Assembly (NCBI RefSeq): GCF_949987515.2
Contig: NC_082703.1
Coordinates: 13,292,680 to 13,356,679 of the forward strand
DNA length: 64,000 nt
Direction: 5' to 3'
From: Delphinus delphis
Taxonomy: Eukaryota > Chordata > Mammalia > Artiodactyla > Delphinidae
In this document: one piece after another, positions 27,240 to 38,929 of the stretch
Numbering within the stretch: the stretch's first letter is position 1
Layout of the letters: each line of letters begins with the position of its first letter
The notes under the pieces: generated by a model
Database searches by the model: none
Told to the model about the DNA's origin: nothing
What the model saw: only the letters and a program-made list of their open reading frames with translations
Made by a program: the position numbers and the translations under genes

Positions 27240-28502
27240 CATCAACGAACAGGATGGAAGAGACATTTATAGAACGCTCCATCCAACAACAGCCAAAACA
27301 CATTCTTTTTATATGCCCATTTAACATATACCAACATAGACCACATTCTGGGCCATAGAACAAAAATTTTTTAATGAAAAGAACTGAAAACATAACAAGT
27401 GTTGTCTAACCACAATCAGATCAAACTAGAAGGTATATCAAAAAGGTAATAGAAAAACCTCCAAACACTTAGATTCTAAACAACATACATCTACTAAATA
27501 TTTAACCATGGGTTAAAGAGAAAGTATTTAACCGTGGGTTAAAGAGAAAGTCTCGAGAATTAAAAAAGAATATATTGAACTGAATGAAAGTAAAAATAGA
27601 ATGTATCAAAATTTGTGGAATACAGCCGAAGTCGTACTTAGAGGGAAATTTATAGCACTAAATGCATATATCAGAAAAGAGGAAAAGTCTCAAATCAATT
27701 TTCTAAACTACCACTCCAAGAAAAAGAGTGAAATAAGCCCAAAGTAAGCAGAAGGAAATAATAAACATAAGAACAAAAATCAACATAACTGAAAAAAAAA
27801 TCAATAAAACAATGACTTGGTTCTTTGAAAAGGGTCAATAAAACTGACAAACTTCTAGGAAACACTAGTAACACAGAAGAGAAAACACAAATTACCAGTT
27901 ATCAGGAATGCAACAGAGGCTATCACTACAGATTCTGCAGACATTAAAAGGTATCTAACAAAAGAAAACTACAAACAACTCTACACACATAAATCTGACA
28001 GCTTAGATCAAATTCCTTGAAAGACATAAGCTACCAAAACTCACACAAGGAAAAAATATATAACCTAATTAGCCCTGTACCTATTAGAGATATTGAATGA
28101 ATAATAATCTTCCAAAAAAGAAAGTATCAGGCCCAGATGGTTTCACTGATGAATTCTACCAAACATTTATAAAAGAAATAATTTCTTCTAGAAAACAATC
28201 TCATCCAGAAAATAAAAGCAGATGGAACACTTCCTAATTCATTCTATGAAGCCAGCATTACCTTAATACCAAAATAAAGACATTACAAGTAGGGAAAACT
28301 ACAGAATCGGTATTTCTGGTGATGGAAATGTTTTGTATCTTGAGTGCATCAATGTCAATATTCTGGTTGTGATACCATACTACAGTTTTGCAAGATGTTA
28401 CCACTAAGGGAAAATAATAAAGAAGGTACTGGGAACCTCCCTATATTATTTCTTACAATTGCATGTGAACCTACAATTATGTCAAAATGAAAGTTTAATG
28501 AA
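27240..28502 (+). mobile_element. Old LINE-1: ORF2 remnant plus 3' end
   Basis: This is a broken LINE-1 ORF2 remnant reading through the endonuclease-to-reverse-transcriptase region: ccacattctgggccatagaac, then the acttagagggaaatttatagc block, then gtatcaggcccagatggtttcac. Many stops and shifts are present. From about 28310 a LINE-1 3' UTR-like segment follows (gatggaaatgttttgtatcttg, tacaattatgtcaaaatgaaag), so there is an internal deletion. A 26-bp tandem duplication lies inside at 27499-27550. The flank at about 26590-27240 may be further LINE 5' sequence, but this is uncertain. Confidence 0.78.
27499..27550. repeat. 26-bp tandem duplication inside LINE-1
   Basis: Units 27499-27524 and 27525-27550 (tatttaaccatgggttaaag onward) differ at one base (a or g). 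Arose after the LINE-1 inserted. Confidence 0.95.
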
Positions 28503-29069
28503 AATTTCATTAACCCTTACAATACTAAAGCATTAATGAATTCTAATGTCACACGTTCTACTTAAGAAAGCAAATGTTAACAGTAATTATTATAAGAAAA
28601 TTTTAAAGAACCATTTAAAACAGTAATTTGGCTGTAGTTGAAGCTCTAATATAAATTGCAATGAAAATGCTATAAGGTTGCTACAGTTTACTAGGGAAAA
28701 TGACAGTTGCTCTCAGAGTACACACTAACAAGATATTATGCTTCACAAATATGTCATTTTTGATGAGTTAAATGATCATGCTGGTTTTAATGATCATTAA
28801 AGTAGGCCTGCTGGCTTTAATTACACAAAAGGTTGATGGGAAGAGGGTGAAATACTAGAATTCTGGGTTATCTAAACAGAAAATTTCTATTCTCTCCCAT
28901 TCCATATATTTATGTCTAACTATCTGTAACTCATTTAAGGTGTACACACTTAAAACTATTTGAGCTGCCTCTTATTCATTATGAATTGAATAGTTCAAAC
29001 ATTTTGATTATTATATCTTTCCTTATAGCTTCTGATAAATGGAATATTTATAAATGGAATGGAATATTT

Positions 29070-29595
29070 ATAAGTGGAATACTTCTTGCCATATCAATAA
29101 ACAAAGGATGTCACAGTCATCAAGGATTGCAACCCTCCTTGAGGGGTTGAGCCGGTGAGCCCTGAGGAAACTCAGAGCTGAAAAGAATACCTGCCATCTA
29201 GCAGCCATCAGACTGAAGCCACTCCCTGCGGTGAGCCCTGAGGAAACTCGGTTTGTGAAAATACAGGATACTGGCCCCAGAAAGCTGAGGTGCATATCAA
29301 AGGAATGATTTCAGTGAGCCCAGACTCTTGCATCTTCCCATACACAGAAAAGCGCTAAATTCCTTAACTTGAGATATCTGGTTTTCTTTAATTGAAGATA
29401 ATCTTTTGACTACCCGTCCTTTTGTTGCAAAACTCTTATATATCCTGGCTCCTCCCCTCATTTCCTTGGAGCAGTTTCTCAGAGTCATCTGAGAGCTATC
29501 TCTCAGTTATCTCCCAGGCTGTAGTCCTCATTTTGCCCCAAATAAAAATTAACTCGCAACTCTCACATTATGCATTTTTTTAAGTCAACACGACA
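29070..29595 (+). mobile_element. Solitary endogenous-retrovirus-type LTR
   Basis: About 520 bp with LTR architecture: a TATA-like tatata at about 29440, a cctcatttccttggagcag then cagagtcatctgagagctat block, a polyadenylation signal aataaa near 29541, and a CA-type end around 29590. A perfect 21-bp direct repeat cggtgagccctgaggaaactc lies at 29153-29173 and 29229-29249. The structure resembles LTRs common in cetartiodactyl genomes. No gag, pol or env sequence is nearby, and no clear flanking duplication was found, so the left boundary is approximate. Confidence 0.65.
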
Positions 29596-29947
29596 CTTCT
29601 AAATACTGTTTTCTCAATATTTCAAATGAATGTTTTTCAAGCCTGCTGCCTAGAGAGCAAAGACTTAAGAACATAATTTATAAAGTTGGATAAATCAATT
29701 TATTATGCAAGTAAGTCATTTTCTTATAATAATATAATGATAAATCTTGCAGGTAATATTAATCAGGTAAATTTTCTTCTTTTTGAAAAGAACAATCTTT
29801 AAGCTAAGAAAGTAGAGAAACATTATATTAATGGATTGAATTTAAACCCTGAATTTATTATGGGTCAGTCCAATTTTTCAAACGTGTTTTATACCACATC
29901 CTTCTAAATGAATGAGTGGGTTAAAAAATCTGATTCTGCATATATAA

Positions 29948-30160
29948 GAATACTGAACTCTAGAGCCAAACTGCTTGAGTTCAGATCCCAAAAATTTCCC
30001 TTAAGGACTGTGAACTTGTAAAAGTAACCCAACTTCTGGTGTAAAAAAAGGTACAGTGATAATATCTATCTCCGAGTGTTATGAGGATTGAATGCCCTTA
30101 GAACAGGTCTTGGCTTACAGAAGCATTCAGGAGTTGTCAGCTGCTATTATTATTACTGTA
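29948..30160 (+). mobile_element. MIR relic
   Basis: MIR order: aactctagagccaaactgct, tgagttcagatcccaa, gtgaacttgtaaaagtaacc, gagtgttatgaggattgaat, agaacaggtcttggcttaca. Confidence 0.75.
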
Positions 30161-30962
30161 TTTTACATAAAGCTAACTTCTAAAAAAAACTTTGCCTTGC
30201 TGCAAGTAACCTAAAAGACAAATCAATAAAAACTACTAAATGAATTGAACAGGTGCTAAAAGGAAGAAATGAACTAGCTTCAGGTTAACCTTTGACCTGT
30301 TTGTTCAAGATGCAAATAACACTTTAAAATTTAAATCATGGTGACCTATGTCAGATATGGTCATTTTAAAAAGGTACTACTTTTATATTTCTCTCCTAAG
30401 TCCTTTTCATATTTTTAAGGTTTCAAAAAAGTATTTCAATCACTTTTAATAACAAAATCTTAATTTTCCTGCTCATGTCTAAAATTATAGACAGATCAAA
30501 CCATTAATGAAATTTTCTTAACAATCAGTTAAGGGATTAACATTTTCAACACATCTTTAAAATGAGTATTCACACTGTTTTATTTCAATGACAATTTTTA
30601 ACTTTCTTGCTCTAATACTAAAGGGAGTTTTTTTTTAAATCAGGAATTCATGTTAAACAATAATTTTCACCTAATAAAACTGAAGTGGATAAACATATAG
30701 TTTTTCTTTAAAAGTAAGGGATTTCCTTTCATGGTTTGTTTCCTAGGAGGTACACTGTACTATCAGATTTCCTAATAACTGATAAAAATAATTACTTAAG
30801 TTCAAATTAAGGACATGAGAAATCTGTCTTCAGTCATGGAGGCTGATAGTAAAAATGTACTACACATGAAAGGCAATATGCTCCACTCTAGTACAGCTGA
30901 TGTGCAAAACAGCCCATTAACAGAACAATAACCAAAAGAAGAGTAAAAATTAGGCCTTGGTT

Positions 30963-31002
30963 TGAAGTCTGATGTGACATCTGGAAGTCTGATGTGACAG
31001 CT
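30963..31002. repeat. 20-bp tandem duplication
   Basis: Two adjacent copies of gaagtctgatgtgacatctg-like sequence (the second ends agctg). Intronic and non-coding. Confidence 0.9.
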
Positions 31003-31289
31003 GCAGGAAGTTTGATCTTTCCAGAATTGGAATATTTTCAAGCAAAGGAACTAACCAAGAAATCTGTTGAAAAAGGCTCAATAGATACCTTACCCATCAC
31101 ACCAATTAAAAAAAAGAAAAACTTTAATGCACTGTGTTTTAAGAGGTATACATGACTATAAGCAATTCAAAACCATTTTTAAGAAGCAGAAAATTTAATA
31201 AGACTCTTACAATATAGCATGAGAGTGAAACAATTAATAGCTATTGAGTACTTGTAGGACCTGGAAAATATGCTGCCCTCAGTGACCAG

Positions 31290-32120
31290 TAATCAGAGCC
31301 TAGATGTCCTTACTTATTCAATTGTTTCATGGACTCATCCAAGTTCTGGGCACAAGGAAGTGAGCAAGAGAGACAAAAGCCCAAATCCTTGTGAAGCTTG
31401 CATTCTATTGGGGCAAAAAATTAACAACAACAAACTAATGCAATTTCATATATCCATAAAGAAAATAAAGTAATAAATCCATAAGGAAAATGAAGTAAGC
31501 TAATGGAATTGAGAACAAGAAGGCTTCTCTGAGGAGTAAACATTTGAGTGGAGATTTGACTGATGACCGATGTGAAGTTCTGGGGCACTGTCCCAGTTTT
31601 AGTAAAGAGCAGACACAGAAAGGGGCTTCATCTGTGTGAGGAGCAGCAAGCATACAGCTGTAGCTGAAGCAAAGAGCTCCCGGGAGAACACAGTACAGGA
31701 CAAGATCAGAGATATGCAAGGCAGGGGCCTGATCATGGTCGGCTAGGGTTAAAGTCTGGATTTTATTCAGGGGTAATGAGAATATATTAATGAATTTTCT
31801 AATCACAGCACTGATTTATGCTTTAGAAAGACCACTCCAGCTATAGTGGAGGCAGAGAGACCCATTATGAAGCTACCGCTGTCATGAAAGAAAGACAAAA
31901 GGCGTGTACAAGGGCTAGAGCAGTGAAGCTGGTAAGAAATGGTTGGACTGGGGATTTGAAAGTATGGTAGACCTGAATTACTGATAGGTTGCTTTCGAAA
32001 CGTGAGAAGAAGAAAGGAATCCTAAATTTTGGCTTAAGCAAAACCTAGCAGTCAAACCTACCGAGGCAGGGTCCAGATCATTTAAGTCTTCGCTGATCAT
32101 GCTGAAGGTTTTCGTTTTAT
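31290..32120. mobile_element. L2-like ancient repeat, long copy
   Basis: The pieces occur in the expected order of an abundant ancient mammalian repeat (L2-like): ccaagttctgggcacaagga, gcttctctgaggagtaaaca, gcaggggcctgatcatggtc, ctggattttattcaggggta, gaaagaccactccagctata, actgataggttgctttcgaa. Orientation here is opposite to the copy at 63640. No coding frame survives. Confidence 0.6.
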
Positions 32121-32909
32121 CTGAAAAGCAGTAGGAAGCAGTAAAGAAGAAGAAGAACAAAAAAGAGATAGGATTCCAGATATATCTTGCTGATTTAACA
32201 CACCAGGCTCAGCAAGCACATACCAGACCCCTCAACATTGCCTCTAGCCTGAGCCACAGCTGATTCCTTCTAGAAAGGGAGCCAGCCCATCAATCACAGA
32301 TTAGCATTTCCTCAGAAGTGCAATGAATCCAGACGAAAGTTTATTCTTGAGAAACCCAGGCGCAAGTATATCCCTCTCCCTTATTCCTCTATCCCTAAAT
32401 CTACTAGGAAACTGCTGGGATGAATTACCTTGGCAACCTCGTGACCATCTAAACTCACTCACTTTACATCCCTGTCATCCTCAGTTCTGCCAACGATAAC
32501 TCTCCTTTGGCCATCTATCCTTTCCCAAACTCTCAGCCTCAATCTGCTGTCACCTCTTCTTATGACCCAACTTCCCACTGCACCCCACAGAATCCCCTTT
32601 ACATGATTAACAAATACTCCTACATCCTTGTCCTCTTCAATGAACACTCCCTTTGTCAACCACCTTTAATTTACATGTAGCTCTGGCAAAGTAATACCAC
32701 ATGCAGCGCAGCCCTTTAAAAAGGAAGCTCCTCATTCACCAAACCCTCACATACTTCATTCAGGAATAGAGAGATACATGTGTGTGGATGCTAAGTCTGA
32801 ATATGGTAAAGAAGCATAATTCCAATGGAATTGATAAAATAACTCTAAATTCACAAGGAAGAATAAAGGATGAAAACACTGTACCTAAATGGTAAATACT
32901 AGAGGATTA

Positions 32910-33245
32910 GTTCAAAAAACTAATATATCCATAGAAGGATACCATGAAATTTATAAATTCATGTTGCAGAAGAATACTTAGCACCTTCTGGGAATATTCA
33001 TATAACTAAATTAAAAAAAAGATTATTAAGCAATATGTAATGTATAAGGCTGATTTGATTAAAGAGAAAGAAGAATGTGGGGTGTGTATACTAAGAAAAA
33101 AAGGTTATAAATAAAATATACCAGAATGTTCTCTGTAGGTGGTAGAATAATGAGTAATTTTTTTTTGTACTTTTCCTATTTTCCCTAATTTCTAAATGAA
33201 TGTATTTTTTATACCTAGAAAAAAAGGTCAAAATAAGTAATTTTT
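32910..33245 (+). mobile_element. Possible old LINE 3' fragment
   Basis: The order of motifs (tatccatagaaggataccatg, caatatgtaatgtataaggctgatt, aggtggtagaataatgag, ttttcctattttccctaatt) resembles the 3' part of an old LINE (L1M or HAL1-like). Heavily diverged; tentative. Confidence 0.4.
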
Positions 33246-35965
33246 TAAAAATCCATAATCATAACACACCGAAACTGCTCTTCAATGAAATTTACAAGGC
33301 TTGTTTAGGCTTTTCCTATCCTTGTTTCCTAAAAAACAAAAAATAAACAAACAAAACCACCTCCAAGTCCTTCAGTTGACTGCCCAGAACTTCAGTCATT
33401 AACCAAAACCAAACAAAAAACCCTCAAGATCTCTTCTAAGCAAATCATTCACTTAATAATTCAACAAAGAGTTTGATGAGTCTTTCCAATTGATTATTCT
33501 CTTTAAAATACCTAAGTGCACTATTCAAAGCAGATGGCTATATGCTGGGCTCCCTTAGCTGTAAGACTAAGGGTATGTTGTTGTTTTATACAGCTCTGTA
33601 AAACCTCATGCATTCTTTATGCGGAAGAGGGTATTAGTCATTTATTTATTTTAAAATATTTGGTAAGAGAGATTTTCACTTTGTTAATTTCCTTTAAGGA
33701 ATATACATATATCTATACATAATTTTAGCCAATGCACAAAAGCAGTAACATAAAAAATTTTGGAAGTCATCTTTGGCAATTAAATTCCCAAAGACGAAAA
33801 AAATAAAGAACAGAAACTTCACCCTCAAGGTTAAGTAATGGTACTACAACTACATCTGGCATAAAAATAATGACACATCATCTAGAATAATCTCTAATAA
33901 CTCTAAATTAAGACTTTCAAAAGATTCTCTTTTTATCACTGCTCAATCTTTTAGATTTAACTTTGGAAATAATACTTCCACCATAATTCCATCAGAATAG
34001 AATTCTTTCCATCGGAAAGAACTGCTTAGAAGAGAACCTGCATGGGCAGAAAAACATTTTGGAATATATTTCACTGCATTATATAACACGAGTGTGTAAA
34101 TATCATTAGCTTATATTTTCCACTAGAATGTTTTTCTTTTAAATCGTATCTGAAAAGTTGTATGTCATTTCCAAGAGAGCATATTTGTGAAAAAAACAAT
34201 TAATGAGCTCAGTATTATGACCAAGAAGAATTTAATATCTTCCTATCTAAGCCAAATACAGTGCTAGATGCTTTTCCGGGGAAGTTTAACAGACATGGTA
34301 TCTGTCCTCCAGGAAGATTTGGTCTCTATGAGTTTTTCTGCCAAATTTCTTTCCCAAACTAACAGCCAGTATAAGCTCCCCTGAAATTCACTTCCACTTA
34401 GAAGATAGCTTCTTGCTGTTCATAACTTATATTCAAACTTTGCCTTCAAAAAAAGTGAAAGTGGATCTAAAGCAGTGCTGCATTAAATGAACAAATGGAC
34501 AAATCTAACAAAAGGACAAGGCAGGTGTTGAGGATTGAAGAGAAGGAAAGGTCAGATAGAGGACACAGATACAGAGACAGTCTTGGTCAGCATTTATAAT
34601 ATCCCTCTAGTACTATGAATTTTCTCCTTTGGTCAGAGACCACTCCAAGGCTGCAATCATTGCCCGGGGCTTTGCTAAAGGAAGAGACTGAAAGGCTGCA
34701 GAACCTAAACAGCAGCCCTGAGGCTACAGACTTTAATTTCATTATTTAAAACTTTATAATTATATTTAAAATTCTTCTTATCTACACTGGTTTAAAATAG
34801 CTTTATTCCTCTAGTGTATGTTATCATGATTCAGCAACCAAATCACCTAAACTCTTATTAATTTAGATAAATCAGATTACTCTGATTTAGCAGAGATTAT
34901 GTTAATTTTAACACTGAGGCAAGTTGTCTTTCCATGCAGAGTAATTAAGCAAAATTCCACATATTTTCAAAGCTTTCTGTATATAGATATTTTCCATTCA
35001 CCTCAGAATCTTTGTTAAAAATGGACTCAAAAGTGAATAAAAGATTTATTTTCTTCAAACCTGGACAAATTTAAAAGGAAGCTAAAAGTCATTTACTTTC
35101 ATACAACCTAAAACAATACTGTGAGTACTGCAGTGACAGAGGCTCCAAATTATAAATGTCAGTTAAGTAAAAGAAGGCAAAGGCAGCAGAACTCAGATGC
35201 TGAGAATAAAAACAAAAATAGATCCAATGCAGCGTTCTGCGAATGAAGATCAGTGAAAACGGTTGCTCAATATCACATCACTTATAGCATTATTTCCTAT
35301 GTTGTTATTGAGAGAGCCTTTCTATTCCAGCATTTCCTTTGTTGGTTCCTGACATTTGCCTTAATAAAACCAATACTTAAGCCAAATTTTTTTACTATCT
35401 GAAGAAAGAAGGTAATCCACTGCCTCAGTTAAAAAGTCCTTTGCTATCATGGTAAAAGGGAGAAGATAATGATAAAAATATAAACAGAGTGGCAAGTGAG
35501 GAGCGGCATCATATTTTATTTAACCATTGATGTAAGCAATAAGGCAGCAGGTTGTCTTTCCGATCAAAACTACTTTTATAAAGTAATACAAATGCCCTTG
35601 CTTGCTCAATAGTGAAGGTCTTCAAAAGAATCAACTGAGAAGATGAGGTACAGGAAATTACAATCCAAACCATAAAAAAAAAAAAAGTCCAAAGCATGAA
35701 TAATTATGTTATCATCTAATGCTGTAATTCTCAGAAATTCTAAGTATAATAAGCAATCCTATTGCTTATGCTTATGCCAGTATAGCGATTAACGAAAACA
35801 GTTAATATAACAAATCAATAATAAAGTAGAGATAATGGCATATATATTTGTTGAGCTTTTATCAGTAAAAAATAAAATAAAATTCAGACCATAAAGATTT
35901 TTAAAAGCAAGCAAATAGATCCAATAGCTAGTAGATAAAATAATTGGGCAGCTCTGTTTTCTTAC

Positions 35966-36061
35966 CTGTAAGGACAGCTTTTGCTGAAGGATCCGCCAGG
36001 TCCAGGGCTGATTTCCCATCAGTGTTCCGAATGTTTGGATCAGCTCCGTGCTGCAGCAGCA
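35966..36061 (-). CDS. TNKS: TNKS (tankyrase 1) internal coding exon, probably exon 3
   Basis: This 96-bp exon continues directly from the exon at 58774-58998 after a 22,712-bp intron. Joining the two phase-1 ends makes a Val codon (G plus TG) and gives an uninterrupted ankyrin sequence. It encodes [12 protein letters not shown], which completes the ankyrin repeat begun in the previous exon, then [19 protein letters not shown], which opens the next repeat. The exon ends on the first base of a Gly codon. The acceptor is tttccctgcacag and the donor is ACAG followed by gtaaga; both fit consensus. [16 protein letters not shown] matches TNKS; TNKS2 has GAEPTIRNTDGRTALD there (from memory of the family). 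The length is divisible by three, so skipping would keep frame. An open frame running upstream of the acceptor is only intron read-through. Confidence 0.95.
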
Positions 36062-36092
36062 CTGTGCAGGGAAAGCAGAAACAGTATCTTAC

Positions 36093-36216
36093 CTCAGGGA
36101 TACAAAGATTATTTACTGGTAAGTGCCGCCTCGGCATGGTGTAGGCATAAACATACATTGCACAATTTTTTCTCTTTCAAGAAAAAAAAAAGAAAGAAAG
36201 AAAAAGAAAAAAAAGC
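36093..36216 (-). other. Cryptic exon-like block just upstream of exon 3
   Basis: Read on the minus strand there is a roughly 40-nt pyrimidine tract (about 36216-36176), an AG at 36175-36174, then 81 nt, then a strong 5' splice site (CTGAG followed by gtaaga; intron GT at 36092-36091). That donor lies only 31 nt before the first base of exon 3. Spliced after exon 2, the 81-nt block would read 21 further codons and meet TAA. The sites are seen directly; any use in splicing is inference. Decoy splice sites are common in long introns. Confidence 0.35.
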
Positions 36217-36309
36217 TCTGCAGCAAAGGATCCTCTCTAGAGTAAAGCGAAGTTGGCAACTTGTGGTACAGTATTATCACATGACTTAACATCATAAACA
36301 CGAAACTAG

Positions 36310-36680
36310 AAAAATCCTGCAACAGACAGTTTGGGTTTGCCTCCTTCAGGCAGAAGGATGGGGAGCTGTATGCTCGCTGCCTCGCGCTGTGAAATCCTCT
36401 CACTATGAGCCTGCCCTGTCTTTACTACCACTGTGGCTGCTTGTTGCTGCTGCTGCTTCACTGCTGAATTTTTCACTGCTGAATTTCCCACCGCTTCCTC
36501 GTCTTGGAACAGCTGTAATGCTGTGCAAGCCTTTTAGTGCTCACTGCTTACATGTATGGAAACGCATCAGAACATACTGGCTTGCTTCCAAGAAGTTTAC
36601 CAGACACAGTAACGCATGCAACTCTGGTTCCCTGCAGCCGAGCTGCAGAAAGGAACTGCCTTCCACAATAATTCTGGCCA
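36310..36680. other. Unique, GC-richer intronic block next to exon 3
   Basis: This block has no repeat signature that I recognise and is richer in G and C than its surroundings. It contains a GCT/CAG run near 36440-36460 and two adjacent copies of a 16-base unit, ttcactgctgaatttt-like, near 36457-36487. Open frames exist on both strands: 101 codons on plus at 36389-36694, and 61 codons on minus with five Gln in a row. Neither resembles a protein I know. It could be a conserved regulatory element or simply unique intron sequence. Confidence 0.3.
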
Positions 36681-36885
36681 TCAAAAATTTTTAGAATCAG
36701 AAATTCAATCACTATGATATATGCTGAGGAATGAATATTACACATGCTATATTGTGTAAAAAGTAGCTACAGAGAATTTTGAGATGTGTAGGCTTCCAAA
36801 AGAGAGAATCACTGTTTAAGTAAAATCCAGATATAATTTATTAATCTAAAACATTTCTCAACTATATCTGGTATGTGTGTGTACA

Positions 36886-36921
36886 GGGGCGGGGTGGGGA
36901 TAGTGGAGAGGGGAGGGCGGG
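36886..36921 (+). other. G-rich tract with G-quadruplex potential
   Basis: Six G-runs (4, 4, 4, 4, 3 and 3 guanines) lie within 36 bases on the plus strand, the first three separated by single bases. The plus strand is the template strand for TNKS. The runs are visible directly; quadruplex formation is inference. Confidence 0.6.
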
Positions 36922-38542
36922 TGTTGCTATAACACTACCCAACCAATGGTTAAACTAATAAATATATTAAAAACTAGTCTAATAAGCAAAGTTCAATTAC
37001 AAGTTATTCTAACAGTTCAAATCTAACACTTTGTGTACTCCTGGAGAGAACAGGAGTTGTTACCATTTACCAATATTCTATAGCATAAATTTAAAACAAA
37101 GCAGAAATATTAAATTCAAATAAATGGTTAAAGACATGTTATATATAATGACTGTTGATGTGTCCCAGATTTTCATTCATTAACAGTCCCATGCTAAAGT
37201 ACATACATTCTTTAGGAATATTTGGAAGGCAAGCCTCATATATTACTAAGAATAGAGCTTTATAAAGCTCTTCTTCTCCCTTTAATACATAAGCCATCTA
37301 GTCGATGGCTTTACTATAAGGTACAAAGGAATAGCCTTATCTAGAATTGGGGCGCAGCTGCTGGGACAGCGTGCATCAGCATCTCTTGCACTAAATCCTG
37401 GATACTTTCAGACTTGGGATAACAAAAACTAGCCATGGCTTGAAAAGATGCAGTGAGATTTTGCTAAGACTTTCACTCCTGACTGTAAGCAACGAACATA
37501 ATTCTTTTCCAGATGTTTATAAAGTGACAAAAGTAGCACAAAATAGCAAGTACCATAATGTGAAACGGTAGTTATTCTTTCATCATAATGAATAAGCTTT
37601 CACAACAATATATATATTTTTTATTCCAGGAAGAAATCCCAACATGAAGATTTGGCTTGTAAAGGGTCTTTATCATGAAGCAAGCTCATGTATCAAATGT
37701 AAAGATGACAGCTATCGCTATATCTTTATTTAGATGCTGAGTGATCACATGCAAAAAGTAGGAAAACAAAGAAATGACAGCTACCATGAAAAGCTGAGTT
37801 TTTTTATTGCATACTTCGAGAACTTCAGAACCTGCTTTAAACAAGAAGTATAAGAACGTAGTTTAACAATCCTTGATGAAAATATGGTGGGAGCTTTTAC
37901 TTTGCAGCTTAATGCGTGGTAGAGGCAAAACACAGAAAGCCTTATTGTTCCTCCAAAAGTCACCTAAGTCTCAGCCTTACCTATTATATCTTTGCTATTT
38001 TGCAACAGAAATCTGCCATTACAGCTTAGTTGCAGTTTTGCTTTGTTTTAGTTGACTTTGAAAGGAGTAATCTTTTCACTAGAAGTATCTGTTTTCTAAA
38101 CATTTTTGAGTCATATGCATCTCGTTCATTGGACCTGAACACACAGAAACATCACTGCAGAGTTATGTAGCAACAGGGAAGAAGCAGCTGAATTTTCCAA
38201 ACCAGATGCTGATAACAAAATCCACATTAGAAAATAATCGAACCATTTTAATTCACCAGATATGGGTAAAAAACCCACAAAACTCAGTAGAGTTAAGAGT
38301 TTTAGGAGCAATAAAGGTATCCATAACTAGACCACAAGGGATCTAAACCTACCTAACTTTTTATAAAAGGGCAGCACTGGGGAGATTAAATGGGAACAAA
38401 AAATAGCATCAAAAGTACTAAGCACAGAGCCTGACAATACATATCAGCTAATACTAATATTTAAAGCACATTTTAAAATGTATTTGTACTCTCAACTTTA
38501 CCACTAACTACTAATTCATTGCTTTGTCCTAGAACCAAACCT

Positions 38543-38875
38543 TCAGATCTTAACTTTTTCTGTAAAGGGCCAGAGAGAAAATACATTAGGCTTTGTAGAC
38601 CATATGGTCTCTGTCTCAGCTATTCAGCCTTGCCTCAACCCCATCATTACAGAGGAAAAGCAGCCACAGACAATACTTAAAGGCATGTGTGTGACTCTGT
38701 TTCAATAAATCTTTATTAAAATTTGAATTCTGTATAATTCTCATATATAAGAAAATATTGTTATTATTGTGTATTTTAAAAATCATTTAAAATGTAAAAA
38801 CAATTCTTAGCTTACAGGACATACAGAAAACAAGGGGTGAGCTGGATTTGGCCCATGGTCATAGTCTGCCAACCT
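38543..38875 (+). mobile_element. hAT-type non-autonomous transposon remnant
   Basis: Contains the familiar string order ctttttctgtaaagggccag, aggctttgtagaccatatgg, tctctgtctcagctattcag, then gctggatttggcccatgg and tagtctgccaacctcgacc, which form the two ends of a common mammalian hAT MITE. I do not name the exact family. Confidence 0.65.
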
Positions 38876-38882
38876 CGACCTT

Positions 38883-38924
38883 GGGCAGGAATAGATAAAG
38901 TGTGGGCAGTAATAGACAAAGTGT
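38883..38924. repeat. 21-bp tandem duplication
   Basis: gggcaggaatagataaagtg plus t, then gggcagtaatagacaaagtg plus t: two mismatches between the copies. Sits between two hAT-type remnants. Confidence 0.92.
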
Positions 38925-38929
38925 GGTCC

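Larger units (their letters stand above)
1..35965 (-). other. TNKS: TNKS intron 3 (part; runs off the left edge)
   Basis: On the minus strand the intron starts at the GT at 35965-35964 and is still open at position 1. It contains no further TNKS exon that I can recognise, and no open frame in it resembles a known protein apart from repeat-derived ones. Recognised repeats are listed separately. Stretches in which I recognise nothing beyond short low-complexity runs include about 416-1514, 1552-4055, 5111-6591, 7276-9345, 11691-12802, 13291-14719, 15106-20072, 22761-25339, 25451-26589, 30161-30962, 32121-32909 and 33246-35965. Confidence 0.9.

Noticed and set aside
35966..36061. TNKS2 as the identity of the gene
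   Set aside because: Differences recalled between paralogues ([16 protein letters not shown] here, and [10 protein letters not shown] in the other exon) fit TNKS better.
36062..36158. Open frame running from upstream intron into exon 3 with a Met start
   Set aside because: The acceptor tttccctgcacag marks the exon border; the upstream residues have no ankyrin character.
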